64,000 nucleotides of DNA from Pezizomycotina sp. ARF18 (Eukaryota > Ascomycota): contig AZLU01000107.1 in NCBI GenBank assembly GCA_002224055.1, forward strand, positions 62,001 through 126,000. The letters run 5' to 3'. The position numbers and the translations under genes were made by a program. The notes below the pieces were generated by a model. That model was not told where the DNA came from and made no database searches. It saw nothing but the letters and a program-made list of their open reading frames with translations. Every line of letters starts with the position of its first letter. The first letter of the stretch is position 1. Below are positions 12,743-23,797 of the stretch, one piece after another.

Positions 12743-13288
12743 TCAACGCACAAGAGCCAGAGGGGCAGCTTCCTCGATCAAAGGCAGCGCTTCCTCCGCG
12801 ATAGCGCTTCTCCGCCACCGCCCCCAAACAGGTTTCCGATGTTTCCTAACATGTTCGAGCCGAAGTTCTCGATCGTCGACAGGATACCATGGCTTTCTGC
12901 TGTGGTTGGGTTGCGGCTTGCTGCTGCTGCTGGGCTGCGAGGGCTAGAGAATACACATATATTAGTAATTCGGTGTTCATCTTGAGTGTTGCACAGAAAA
13001 ACATTCTAGTAAACCTGACCTGCGGATCCGCCTGCCCTTGTAGAGGCACTCCAACGCCGCCGATTTGCTGCTGTGGCACTTCTTGCACTGGGGCTGCTTG
13101 GACAGGAGCTTGCTGCTGGGGTTGCGACGAGCCCCCAATGCCCAAGAACTCTTCACTCCACCGAAGATGTCACCGAAGAAACTCCGAGCCTGTAGAGGGC
13201 TTTCCTGGGTGGAAGGAAGAGGTGCGGCCACGGCCGAGAGACCGGAAGTCGCGACAAGTAAGATGACGGTAGTACTGCAAAACTTCAT
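12743..13288 (-). CDS. small secreted glutamine-rich protein, two exons
   Basis: A small secreted protein of unknown function. It starts at 13288 with a clear signal peptide (MKFCSTTVILLVATSGLSA, then AAP as a cleavage site). A short linker with FFGDIFGGV follows, then a Q/P/A-rich region (PQQQAPVQAAPVQEVPQQQ) near 13060-13125. An intron of 76 nt at 12944-13019 has donor GTCAGG, branch point TTACTAAT and acceptor CTAG. Exon 2 starts with a Q-rich run, continues into a hydrophobic, Gly-rich segment (NFGSNMLGNIGNLFGGGGG), and ends EEAAPLALVR at 12743. One or two frame slips are needed in each exon. No cysteine pattern is seen. It is probably a structural or effector-like secreted protein of about 160 residues. 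Confidence 0.65.
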
Positions 13289-13388
13289 TGTGTCGAATAG
13301 AGGTAAACTTGAAGCGTAAATACGTACAACGGCAATAAAGGTGGATAATCCGGGTAGAATGCGATAGGTTCGAAGGGAACGTGAAGAG

Positions 13389-13402
13389 GTTCTTGCAAGA
13401 AC
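13389..13402. promoter_or_regulatory. 14-bp perfect palindrome upstream of the Q-rich secreted gene
   Basis: GTTCTTGCAAGAAC is a perfect 14-bp palindrome about 100 bp upstream of the start at 13288. Its position suggests a dimeric factor site, but I cannot assign the factor. Confidence 0.3.
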
Positions 13403-14987
13403 TTCCTTGAGATGAATGAAAGAAAAAAATGAGCGACTGGAATGTATGAATACCCTGTATTCGAGAATCGGTTCGAAAATGCCTCCGGCAGCTTAAAAAC
13501 TACTACGAGCGAGGATATCGCGGACGATGATATTCTATCAAAAGGGTCACCCCGATCTTATAAGACAAGCTTTACTTGGCGTTAAAAGACGTCTTGGTGA
13601 CCGGCCAAGCCGACCCTGACATCCCTCTTCCCCTCGCGGATGTGTTCTTTTCATCTGAAATCTTCAGGTGTGATCTTCCCTTTCAAGACATGTCTATGCA
13701 AACGAATAGCATTCCATCGATTTACTGATAGAAATGCTTAAATTAGTCTCAGTCACAAGTGTGGGTCGTACTACTGCAGTTTTCTCCGACTATCAGGCTT
13801 CCTATATTTCCCTGGTCCGGGCATTGAGGCTGGATACAATGGCCGTGGACCGACAAATGAGATAGAACCCGGAAACGGTGAAAGATCAACGGTATAAAAT
13901 TTGAAAATACTGTTATGTTTGAAGTAAAGAAGTTAAGGAACAAATGCCTATTTACTCCACGATAGGTGATCTCGTAAATGTTTCCAAAAATAATCGGTAT
14001 ACTACTAATAAGCGGTGTTCTATGCATGAATCGTTGGAACTACGATTAGATCTTCGCTCCCGAGTTTCAGGAACACTTTTTGTTCTTCCCTTTAGGGGTC
14101 TTGTCGGACACACCGCCGAGAACACGAAGGAGGGGCAATCTACACCGAAATCAAGCGAGGAGAAACAACTGTTTCTCCAGCCGACTCCTCGCGATAATTG
14201 TCCAGGAACCCTTTGTGCAACACAAGAGCAGATGGGACAGGATGCGGATGCGGTACTCACCCATTCATAAATTCGTTGTCCGATTGGTCTTTTGAGTACA
14301 GCGTGTATCCCTCTCCAGTTCTATGTTCAAGTATCGTTTAACTTTTGGTGAAATTGTGTCAACATCCTCTAAGATAGTTTTCCACACGGCCGATAAGTAT
14401 GGTCGCATTGGAGTCTCTTTCGTACTAGGCGTACATATATTTAGTATTGAGCCTCAAAGTAGTTTTATCAATGAAGGATTGTTTCCTCTTGCAAATATAG
14501 AGGTCGCAATTCTTCCTCTATTCTTGGCTTTGTTTCGTCAAGATGATTTGGCTAAAATCTACTTGTCACGAACGCCTTCTGTCTTGAGAAGCCCGGAAGA
14601 TCTGAATAGTCTCTGACAAATCGTCCGCTTAAAGATTCTTATAAGCGCTTTAACTGTATCGTTCGCTGATGGTAATTTTAAAATCTGCCCATGAAGAAAC
14701 TTCCGTCCATTCTCCAGAAGCACGATGAACGATCATTTCGTCCCTGAAGGAAATTACACAGCGTAACCAGCCAGCGCTTTCGTAAGCCGGAATTACGCCA
14801 CTCACAAGGCAAGATCACACTGTAGATAGATCTCTCATGAAATGCTAGATTTAATAATTCTCGAAAAACTTATGACGCCTATATGTCCAAGTCTATTACA
14901 AATTCATCGTTCTCGTGCAGGTCAACAAAAAGCCCTTGATGCTCGAGTAGGAAGATAGAGCAATGCGGAAGTGAAAAGACAATACTA
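13403..14987. other. no recognisable gene
   Basis: A minus-strand open stretch at 13749-14027 ends in a four-cysteine segment (CIQPQC, then GENCSSTTHTCD), and an overlapping stretch at 13952-14260 is also cysteine-rich. These might be exons of a small secreted protein, but I find no signal peptide. The rest shows nothing. Confidence 0.35.
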
Positions 14988-15163
14988 CAGCAGTTGACGT
15001 AATTGTTGGGACACTTTCCTAAAAATGGCAGTTTTCCCATACAAAAGTATGATTTTTACACTTTTTTAATTAATAATAACGCAACAACAACTTGATAAAA
15101 ATTGCTAAAACTTCAATATATTATTATATATATCGTAAACTAATATATATTAAAATTTAAAAT

Positions 15164-16914
15164 TAGTGTTTGACATCGGGTGGGTCGGGCCGACCCGAAG
15201 GGGTATTAACCCGCCCATGCTACCCCATTGGGTCGCTACTACTAGCCCGGCCCGACCCGGCGGGCGGGTCAGGCGGGCGGGTTAATCAGGTCATTAAATT
15301 TCTAAAAATAGTATAATATAATACTAAGATATTATATTTTATTTAATTTTTTTTATATTTTTTTTAATATTTATTAGTCTAGTTCTAATAAATACTAAAT
15401 TTTAAATAATTTTTATAGAATATTAATAGTATTATTGTCACGATGACAGGGCGGCATCCGCTCACACCGTGCATGGCAATGCAGATCCCTGCCCCGGGTA
15501 GCAGGGGCGGCCTGCCGTCCCACCAGCTGCCCCACAGACCCTTGCGCGGCTAGTAAGCAGACTCCGAGAATAGCCGGCCCTACTACGCCACTGATACATG
15601 TATATAATGCCTAGTACGCCTAGTATAGGCCCTTATGGGCCAATCTTAGTCCTATATACCCTATAGCTGTCGTAGTAGTGCCCTACTACCCGCTTCTGGA
15701 GATCCGCCCCCTACGCTTGGCATTAGTACGAGCAGCGTGTGACAATTATAGTATTTACTAAATAATCTTAATAGCCTTTACTTAGATAATCTAAGTCTCT
15801 CTTATTAATACTATACTTTTATTAACCCTAGCTCTTAAAGAACCCTAAAATATATAGAAAAAGTATTAAAAATATAAGTAAAAATAATAAAAAATAATAG
15901 AATTTAGTAAGAAAAATTATAGAGGGTTAAGAGTATAAAGGTTATTAAAAGAGCTAATCTTCTTTATATATAGAGAGATCTTAGTTATAAAAAAAAAGTC
16001 TTAATTATAAAGAGAAGGTCTTTAAACTTTAAAATTTTATAAAGTCTAATCTTTTTAGATAGGAAATAGGTAGAAAATTAAAAAGATAATCTATAGCTAG
16101 TAGCGGTTATATTACTAATTACTAGCGTACCTACCTAATAAAGGAGCCAACAGAGCTAAAAATTATAAAAAAAAAATATAGAGAAAAGAATTTTTTCTTT
16201 AAACTTTAAACTTTTTTTTTTTTTTAGATAATATTTATCAATTTTAGATAAAATTTTAGCTTATAAACGTCTAAATAAATAGTAAAATATTAAAGTTAAA
16301 AAGATTAAAATTTTTTCTACCTTAATATTAGTTAAGGTTTAAAGATATTATTAAATAACTATTTTAAGAGCTATCCTAAGCTATTTTCTATCTATTTTCT
16401 ATCTAAAAAATTAAACTTTATAAAATTTTAAAGTTTAAAGGCTTCTCTTTTTATAATTAAGACCTCTCTCTTTATAATTAATCTATACGGGATAGAGAAA
16501 GAAGAAACCTTTATAGTTTTCTCTCTATATTAACCCTTTTTTTTAGAAATTTTAAAGTCTATAAGAGCTAGGTTTAAGAAGAGTATAATAATAATAAGAG
16601 GACTTAGAGAGATTGAGTCGGGCTATAGAGATTATTATTAGACGTCTACTAATAATTAGATTTTATAGTATTTTTAGCGGTTTATTTAGTACAAATTTAG
16701 ATATAGACTAATAAATTTCTTTTTTTAATATAATTTAGCCTAATTAAGTGCTAAAAACTAAATTTTTTAGGTTTTAATAAGATATTTGTTAGGTTATAAG
16801 GCCCTTAGCCCGTTTAAAAAACCGACTCGGGCCGGGCTATAATATTAGTGGCCCGCCTATTATAGGGTCGGATCAATTAGGTCGGGCCGAAACCCGACCC
16901 AATAGTAAATACTA
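15164..16914. mobile_element. hAT-like foldback element inside the mariner-like element
   Basis: The left end TAGTGTTTGACATCGGGT at 15164 matches the reverse of the right end (TAGTATTTACTATTGGGT at 16914). An exact 8-bp duplication TTTAAAAT flanks it (15156-15163 and 16915-16922), as for hAT elements. GC-rich subterminal blocks (GGGTCGGGCC and CCCGGCCCGA types) sit at both ends. The body is a long imperfect palindrome: 15790-16075 pairs with the reverse of 16380-16620, and outer parts also pair, around a loop near 16080-16375. It has no open frame. A solo LTR interrupts the left arm; without it the element is about 1.44 kb. Confidence 0.8.
15436..15744. mobile_element. solo LTR, probably Ty3/Gypsy-type
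   Basis: A 309-bp unit begins TGTCACGATGACAGG and ends GTGTGACA, i.e. TG...CA with short inverted ends. A 5-bp target duplication ATTAT lies on both sides (15431-15435 and 15745-15749). Length, ends and duplication fit an LTR retrotransposon's solo LTR. It is GC-richer than its surroundings, so it is the youngest layer of the nest and has escaped most AT-biased mutation. No internal region is present. Confidence 0.8.
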
Positions 16915-17033
16915 TTTAAAATAATATGTATAGCTTAATTTATGACAATCTTTTTAAAATTTAAATATGTGTTAGATTAATATAATCTATAATACATTTC
17001 AATTTTATAAATTTTAGTATATTACTATTATAT

Positions 17034-17256
17034 TAGTGTTCGAGACCGGGTCATAGTCCTAATTAAAATAAATTTCTAATAATTTGTTTTTATATCTATT
17101 TTGCTAGGCGAGCGAAATTGTTTCAAACTATGCATATAAGCCTCAGGGGTAGCGGTACATTTATAGTTACGGAACACCAATTTTTCCTTAGCGAACTCAC
17201 TAAAAATAAAGGTCTTTTTTAACCGCACATGTACCTCTGACCTGACCTCGACACTA
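17034..17256. mobile_element. hAT-like MITE, 223 bp
   Basis: Ends TAGTGTTCGAGACCGGGTCA (left) and, reversed, TAGTGTCGAGGTCAGGTCAG (right) form a terminal inverted repeat. The exact 8-bp duplication TATTATAT flanks it at 17026-17033 and 17257-17264. The terminal motif resembles that of the larger hAT-like element at 15164, so both may have used the same transposase. It has no coding capacity. Confidence 0.85.
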
Positions 17257-17398
17257 TATTATATATATAATAAACGTAAATTTTTAATTTTATAAAATCA
17301 GATAATAATTGAGTGAGTTATGGATGATTTAAGATATTGTAGAACTTGAAGAAATTGCCGCTTTGGGTAAGTGTCCCAACAATTATATCAACTGACTG

Positions 17399-20032
17399 TA
17401 CTAGTAGTAAGACTATTAAATATTTCACATCCTCACCGTCGGCCGTGTCACAACAAGCGGCCGTGAAAGAACGAGTTCGCGATATCGGCGCAAGTGGGGC
17501 GTTTCAAAAACCGACATCGCATGTGGCCTTGCACTAGCCGACTGGGCAAGCGTTCACTCGGTAATACTTTTGGGCAAATATCGAGTCAACTAAGGCCACA
17601 ACACTTGGCGCAATGCTAGGAAGAGGTCGCTTGAGTATTATCATCCGATATCTCCCACGAGACTAGGACCATTTTCTAGACATATAGCCGCCAGTGTTAT
17701 ATTTATCACATGATTCTTCATGCCGTGAATCCACAAATCTCGATCTCGATGGCTAGAAGAGGGCAAAGTGTCAAATGAAGATGCTATCGTGAGAAGGAAC
17801 AGTCTCTCGAATTGTTCGATTTCTTGGGAGTTTTATAAGCGGGCTTGGCGCATTAACACACGACCGATATCTAATTTCCCCCTTTGAATGTCTGTTTCAC
17901 AACTTTGGGAGAGAAGATTGGACAATACAAACGGTTCTGTCCGGCTGGATTGTATTGCTGCTGCCAAGTTTACTCCGAGTCTAGGCGAAAGCTTGTAGTT
18001 GATTCCCCTTGCCATTGTGTTCTGAATACTATATTCGCGATTCATTCGTATAGAAAACCAGTGGATCGCGAACAGTGTCTGTTTCCAAAACCCGGTTTTA
18101 TCCACTCCCGGACCTCCGAAGCAAATAACTCAACTAGGCTGCCGGCCAATTCAATAGATCTCTATTCACTCCATGAATCGCAATATTATTTACGCAGTGG
18201 AATTGACTAAAGATAACGGCTGATCAATGGCGATAGTTGGACACCGGTCATAGGATTCCGTCGTCGCGGAAGATTATTTATCATATCTATGATCCTCTGT
18301 AAAAGGATCTAATCAGATGGTTTCTGGAATGATCAACGGAATCTTATCAGATGTTTCCTCAAGAAAACTAAAACCAATTCGACAAACTAGGTAGTGCTGC
18401 TTCTCCTTCTGGAAGGAGATCTTGGTTCAAAAACAACGCACGGGTAGATCAGATAAGATATCCGATGCTGGGTGCCCTGGTTGAGACTCAACTTGAAAGA
18501 CATGTCTGTTATTTCTTGCTGGATAGAGGCAATGGGAAAGCTTTTCTGAACCCCTACAAGCGACAACTTTCTGGTGGGAACTTGGGAGGGATTATGACGA
18601 CATAACCTCCGCTTAAAGATTCAAAAGGAATGAGCTTATATATTTTCGTGATGAAGGAAGCGGGCGAGCTCCCTTCGGAAGGCCATTTTTCAACAGCTAA
18701 CCTAGCTTTTTGGAAGATCATATCGTATCATAAATCTCGATCTGTCTTATCCCAGGTACGGTATATTCTGTTGTTTTGCCGTGGGAAGTCCTAGGTAGGC
18801 AGTCACCTTACTTCTTTATCAGATCAAACATTCCTAGAAGATCTTCGATCAACAATTCTCTAGCGTTGAAGAGATTTCGTTTTCGTGAACTCCTCTCGAC
18901 GGCAACTTCCATTAGCTCCATTCGCTCTGAAACGGCAACCTCCATCAAGCATATGATAATCTTATCAGATCATTAAATTATCCTCGAGATGTCTTCCTGT
19001 TCCGGCATTGACTTAGAGCTTTCTGAGATAACTCCCGAGTAGGCAAATTCACTAGCGCTGGATCTGAAACTCTGCGAATATGATTCAGAATGAGTTGCAT
19101 ATCCCCCTTTCATGTTTTCGGTATTGTCACACGAAAACGGCCATTGGCCAAGAGCACGTTAGAGAGAGGGTAAGCAACAGAAGCAGCGCAGAAAGAGTAG
19201 GCAGAATAACTGCTAGTTCCTGAGCATATAAGTACCCTACTTATTATGCTGTTCTCTACAACTTCCTTGCTTGAGACGGCCGAAGGGTCATGGATTTGCC
19301 TGCCAATAGCCATCGCACGAAGGACACAAACCTTGCCTTGAAAGGAAGGAATCAATGCTAATCGTTCGCTTTTCCATGCCGATTCCCTTGTCTCCCTCTC
19401 AGAAAACCTCACAAGTAACACGAGACTTGTGTGAGAAATCGAATAAGAATCAACAAAACATCAACTATAGTATCAGATAACGAACCACAATTTTTTTTTT
19501 CCCCTTCCTAGTATCAACCCGCTCAATATGTCACAAACTGATTGCCATTGGAGGAAGAAGCGGCCGAGCAGGCGGCCATGAAACACGGAAGAGCTCTATG
19601 TCGTGATCGCACATTATACCACGGATCTTTGACCCCACTGCGGGAAATGAAGAGATTTTTTTTTCTTTTGTTTGGTTTTTTGATAGTGGAGAAGAGATAA
19701 ATTGTTATATCCATACTGAACCCACATGGATCGGACAAACTTTCTCGAAGTAAGAACGGGTAATCCAACGGGCAGAGAATATCACTGACCTGTTCCGAGT
19801 CGGATGATTTTTTTTTTTTTTTTTTCACAAGGCCGTGGGTTTTTCTGAGGAAAAGCATGGCTAAAATGCCGGTCGTCAAGGGTTGGGGAAAGTTATATAT
19901 CAAACCTCATAAACCTCCACGAGAAAACTTAAATCATCAAAGACTGCAGGAACAGTATACATTGCAAGAAGCGCTACGGCGGTGGTACTAGGTTAACTTT
20001 GAAAAACTTAGAACAAATCGCACTTGCAAGCC
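17399..20032. other. upstream region of the ferric reductase
   Basis: No gene is recognised in 2.6 kb. Minus-strand open stretches at 17833-18105 and 19110-19421 have no motif. The region holds five iron-type GATA sites (listed separately). T runs occur at about 19490-19500 and 19809-19825, and a TATA-like TTATATATC lies near 19892, about 140 bp before the reductase start. Confidence 0.45.
18344..19480. promoter_or_regulatory. cluster of five SreA-type ATCWGATAA sites
   Basis: Exact matches to the siderophore/iron GATA-factor consensus ATCWGATAA (SreA/SRE1/URBS1 family) lie at 18344-18352 (-), 18448-18456 (+), 18816-18824 (-), 18962-18970 (-) and 19472-19480 (+). By chance this 9-mer is expected about once per 65 kb over both strands at even base composition. 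They are 0.55-1.7 kb upstream of the ferric reductase, an expected iron-repressed target. The motif match is seen directly; iron repression is inferred. Confidence 0.6.
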
Positions 20033-22579
20033 ATGGAGCTTCTAACCTTTCTTCTTCCTCTATTCCTCTCCACAACCAGCGTTGTCGCCTCGACGCCGCT
20101 CACGACGCCTCAGATATGCTTCAAGGCATGCTACTCAGCGGTCATGGGGTTGAAGTTCACGACCTCTCCGCCGTCGAAAGGCGAAGGGATGCGGGTGTCA
20201 GAAGAATACATGTGCAGTTCGCACCTACCCATCTCTTCTATGTATGCTTGCTATGCGGCGTACTGTAACTACCCGACCACGCCAAAGAACTTTATCAGCA
20301 AAACTTGACCTGCGGAGGACACATGCCCGGCTATAGCAATGTTATGGCCAGGGTTGACGTGCACACTCTACCCGTAGCTAATGCGAGCAACCCAAAGATG
20401 GTTTATGATACTACGACTTTGCCGCCCAAGGCAAAGGTCATGTTCTTGAACAAACAATATGTAAGTTTCGCACTACTGGAATCTGACAAACAACGTTCTA
20501 AGATTCTTTGGCTAATGGATAAATGGGATAAATAGACCACTATGTTTCACATGCGGCATTTGAACCACGTTTATACGTAAGCTTCAACTGAACTTCCATC
20601 ATAATTATTCGGTTCCGCATCAGTTTGACTAACCTGTTTCGTTAAATAGTTGGTCGCTTTACACTATCATTGCCTGTATCGCGGCAGTTACGGTTCTTGT
20701 CCGCATCGCTGGCGCACTGAGCAAAGGCCGCCTTGGAGCATTGTCAATATTTACCTTCATCAGGAGGCATGTAACACTTCCAGCCGCGTTCGGACACAAG
20801 CATGCCGAGGCCTCTGCGCTGGGAAAATACCAACTAGAGTCGAATCGCTCTTAGTCTTCGCTTACGTGGCAGCCAATGTCATTCTATGCTGTGTGAACTA
20901 TCCAGCTCATTTGGGAAAAGACCCGTAAGTTGAATACATTTGGCCCGCCGGATCTCTTTCCAGGTTGTCATCTAACGTTTCTTTATAGCGGTTTCATTCA
21001 AATTGGACAGACTTTCTGATCGTTCATGCGCCCTCGCCACCGGCAATCTTCCCATAGCTTTCCTGTTCGCCGGAAGGAACAACTTACTCATCTGGATGAC
21101 GGGTGTTGACTATTCCACTTTCAACCTATTCCACAGGTGGACGGCGCGCGTCCTTACCGTTGAGGCGCTCCTTCATGCCATTGCTCATACTGTTGACTGG
21201 ACCGATTACGGTGGATGGAGCTGGGTAGCGCTCGCCTGGAAGCAGCAATACCTATGGTGCGGCGCCATCGCGTTTTTCTCCATGATCTTCCTCAGCATCA
21301 CGGGCAACTATCAGATCCGCAAGCGTACATATGAGATATTCCTCATAATTCATATCCCGTTGGCTATGGCTGCCCTCGTTGGGATGTCTATCACGTTAAG
21401 GTAACCCACGGTGCTCATGACCCTACCTGTGGCCTTGCGCCGGCTTTTGGATCTTCGATCGGTTCATCCGCATTTGCCGCATTGCGTGGGCTGCTTTTTT
21501 ACGCGCTCGACGACTGCGATGGCTATCTACGATAAGGAGTCGGACATGATCCGCCTGTTCGTCCGTGCTCAAGATATCATGGGAAGAAACCTACTCGGAC
21601 CGGCTCCAGGCCAGCATTACTTTATTCATACTAGCACCGGAATCCTGGGCATGTTCGAAAACCATCCTTTCAGTCTCATGGGTGGAATAAGACTGCACAG
21701 TCTTCAACAGCCAACGAGAAGCGATCCGTTAGCAATGAAGATGTCGATCTGGAGAAGGCGAATGAGAGAGCCCGGGCTAGACAGTTGAGCCGGGAAGATA
21801 CCACTATCACCGTCACGCCGGTAGACGAAAAGCGAAAGGAACTTGAACTCGGCGACAAGGCCATCATGGTTGTGCGATCGGAGTGCCAATCAAAACTGCA
21901 GAGAGATTTCATCACCAACTTCAGGTTCCACTTCGGAAACGTCGTCGATTAACGGCGATACGCAGTCACTGGGTGTGGTCATGAACAGAGGGCTAGCCAG
22001 CGACATCAGTGAACCCACGCCTGCTGGCCTGCAGTTCATGCTCAAGCCGCATTCCGGCATGACGTACCGCCTCAGGGAACAAATCCTGAAATCCGATACC
22101 AACAGCGTCAAATTTCGCGTTGCAATCGAGGGGCCGTACGGACACAGGCATAACTTCAAGTCTTTTGATCGCGTGCTACTCATAGCGGGAGGTTCCGGAA
22201 TCACAGCGCTGGTACCCTACGCTCGAGAGCTATCCGCAACGTCAGTACCGCAGAAGACTAAGCTTTTGTGGAGCACGAGGACCTATCAGAAGTCTTACGC
22301 GCGGGAACTGTTGGGTGATATCAGCGATGCAACGGTCTACGTTACCTCTGGGACGATGTCAACGTTGACGTTGGACGAGATGGAAGGTGTGGATATGAGA
22401 CAGGGAAGGATCGATTTAGCGCGGATGATAGCGGAGGAGATGATGATCATGGAGGAAGACAGAGGTTGGCAGTGGTCTGCTGCGGGCCGCAGAATGTGCG
22501 ACGACGTCAGAGCGAGGTTGTGAAGAGTCTTGGTGGTAGGGTGCAGGTTGAATACTTCGAGGAGAACTTTGGGTGGTAA
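20033..22579 (+). CDS. ferric-chelate reductase (FRE family), multi-exon, frame-disrupted
   Basis: A plasma-membrane ferric/cupric reductase of the FRE/NOX superfamily that passes electrons from NADPH through FAD and haem to extracellular Fe(III). The start at 20033 gives a signal peptide (MELLTFLLPLFLSTTSVVAS) and a cysteine-bearing extracellular lead. Introns at 20461-20535, 20577-20649 and 20925-20988 all have GTAAG donors and TAG acceptors. The ferric-reductase TM domain at 21060-21400 holds NLPIAFLFAGRNNLLIWMTG, FHRWTARV and HAIAHTV with haem-ligand histidines. The FAD-binding HPFS is near 21663, and the NADPH-binding IAGGSGITALVPYA is near 22180-22220. A late CCGPQN-type segment near 22480-22500 and the EYFEENFGW end match the family. 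Several frame slips occur, for example near 21015 and in the FAD domain. The upstream iron-site cluster suggests induction on iron starvation. Confidence 0.85.
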
Positions 22580-23797
22580 CAAAAAGTCTCTAACTTCATT
22601 TCTGCGGTTCTCTTGCTTTCTTTTGAAACATAATTTTCGTCAATATTGGGTGTTTCTCCTCGGGGCTATCAACTCGTGTATACGGTGGTTTGGCTTTCTT
22701 TAACTTTCTCCTCAATTGTTATATAAGTCTGTACGTACAAATTCTAAGATCACTTCACTTAAGCATGAGCCCAGCTTTAGAGCCGATAATTTATGTGGAT
22801 TCTGGTGACAACGTTCGACAAGTCTGAACTCAATTCAATGGTTGCTTGCTTTCATTATTATAGGACATGGCGGTAGATGGTCGGATACCGATCATAATAT
22901 TCGCCAGAGCCCACTGTCAGTAGTTGTTTCATTGCATGTCTTTGGTTGAGATACATTTCACCGGCGTTGGAGATTTAAAATGCTCGTTTCTTTATAAAAT
23001 AGATCCTTCAGGCGCCGGGATAAGCTTTTCAAGAGTTTTTCGCCAATTGAATTGGAATGCAACGTGGTTCTAGGCACCGGGGTGTGGTTGCATTGCAGTC
23101 CTAGACATGGATAATCCTCTCTCACTTCACGAATGAGAGCTAACTGCCGAGCTGCCTTGAATCGGCGTTGAATTGTGATATTTAAATTATCCCTTCAATT
23201 GTGAAATCTGCGCCTGTGAAAGTGGGCCCAATGCTATATCACGATGACACTGAGTGCGGGTGTAAACCCCTGACTGGTCATAGTAATCCCACGATCTAAG
23301 GGCAAAGAAACTTGTATCAAGAGCATTGAATTACAGGTTAACAGATGTAATAGATTTAATATATAGTATCCGTGTTCAACTTCCGAAACGAATGAAGAAA
23401 AACGGTGTTAGAAGCAAAAAACGAAAGTTTAAGAACACAGAAAACTGGGAATTTGGAATATTTGTCGGAGCACCATGCTCTCTGTGTATATAAACTGGGC
23501 TGCACCCCTCCATCATCTTGATATCAACCAACATCCATAACCTTCACTATCTGCATAGTGTTCCCACAATACTTACAAGGAAGTAAAGATGATGATGTAC
23601 AAAGAATGGAGTAGCTTATAGAATTAGGTCGAGCCGTGGATAAGAACATAGAATGCTTTACTGAGTGCCAGAACAGCAGTCAGAAAGCAAAAAATAAAAC
23701 GATGATGATAAGTGTTTCAGGGGGTAATTATTTACAGTTTGGAGATTACCTTATGTGTAGGGAAAACTTCAGACTAACTCAGAGTCTCAAACCAGGA
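22580..23797. other. intergenic region between convergent genes
   Basis: No gene is seen between the convergent ends of the ferric reductase and the 7TM gene. It is moderately AT-rich. Confidence 0.5.

Larger units (their letters stand above)
14988..17398. mobile_element. Tc1/mariner-like non-autonomous element with nested insertions
   Basis: Terminal inverted repeats of about 30 bp bound this element. The left end begins CAGCAGTTGACGTAATTG at 14988, and the right end, read in reverse, begins CAGTCAGTTGATATAATTG at 17398; both continue TTGGGACACTT. A TA dinucleotide flanks each end (14986-14987 and 17399-17400), the target-site duplication of Tc1/mariner/pogo elements. Ends starting CAGT fit that superfamily. 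Without its insertions it is only about 420 bp, so it is a MITE without a transposase. The interior is strongly AT-rich, and one TIR difference is of C-to-T and G-to-A type, which fits repeat-induced point mutation. Confidence 0.85.

Noticed and set aside
15100-17300. Autonomous transposase in the AT-rich block
   Set aside because: No open frame of useful length; after removing nested insertions the outer element is about 420 bp and the hAT-like one is a foldback.
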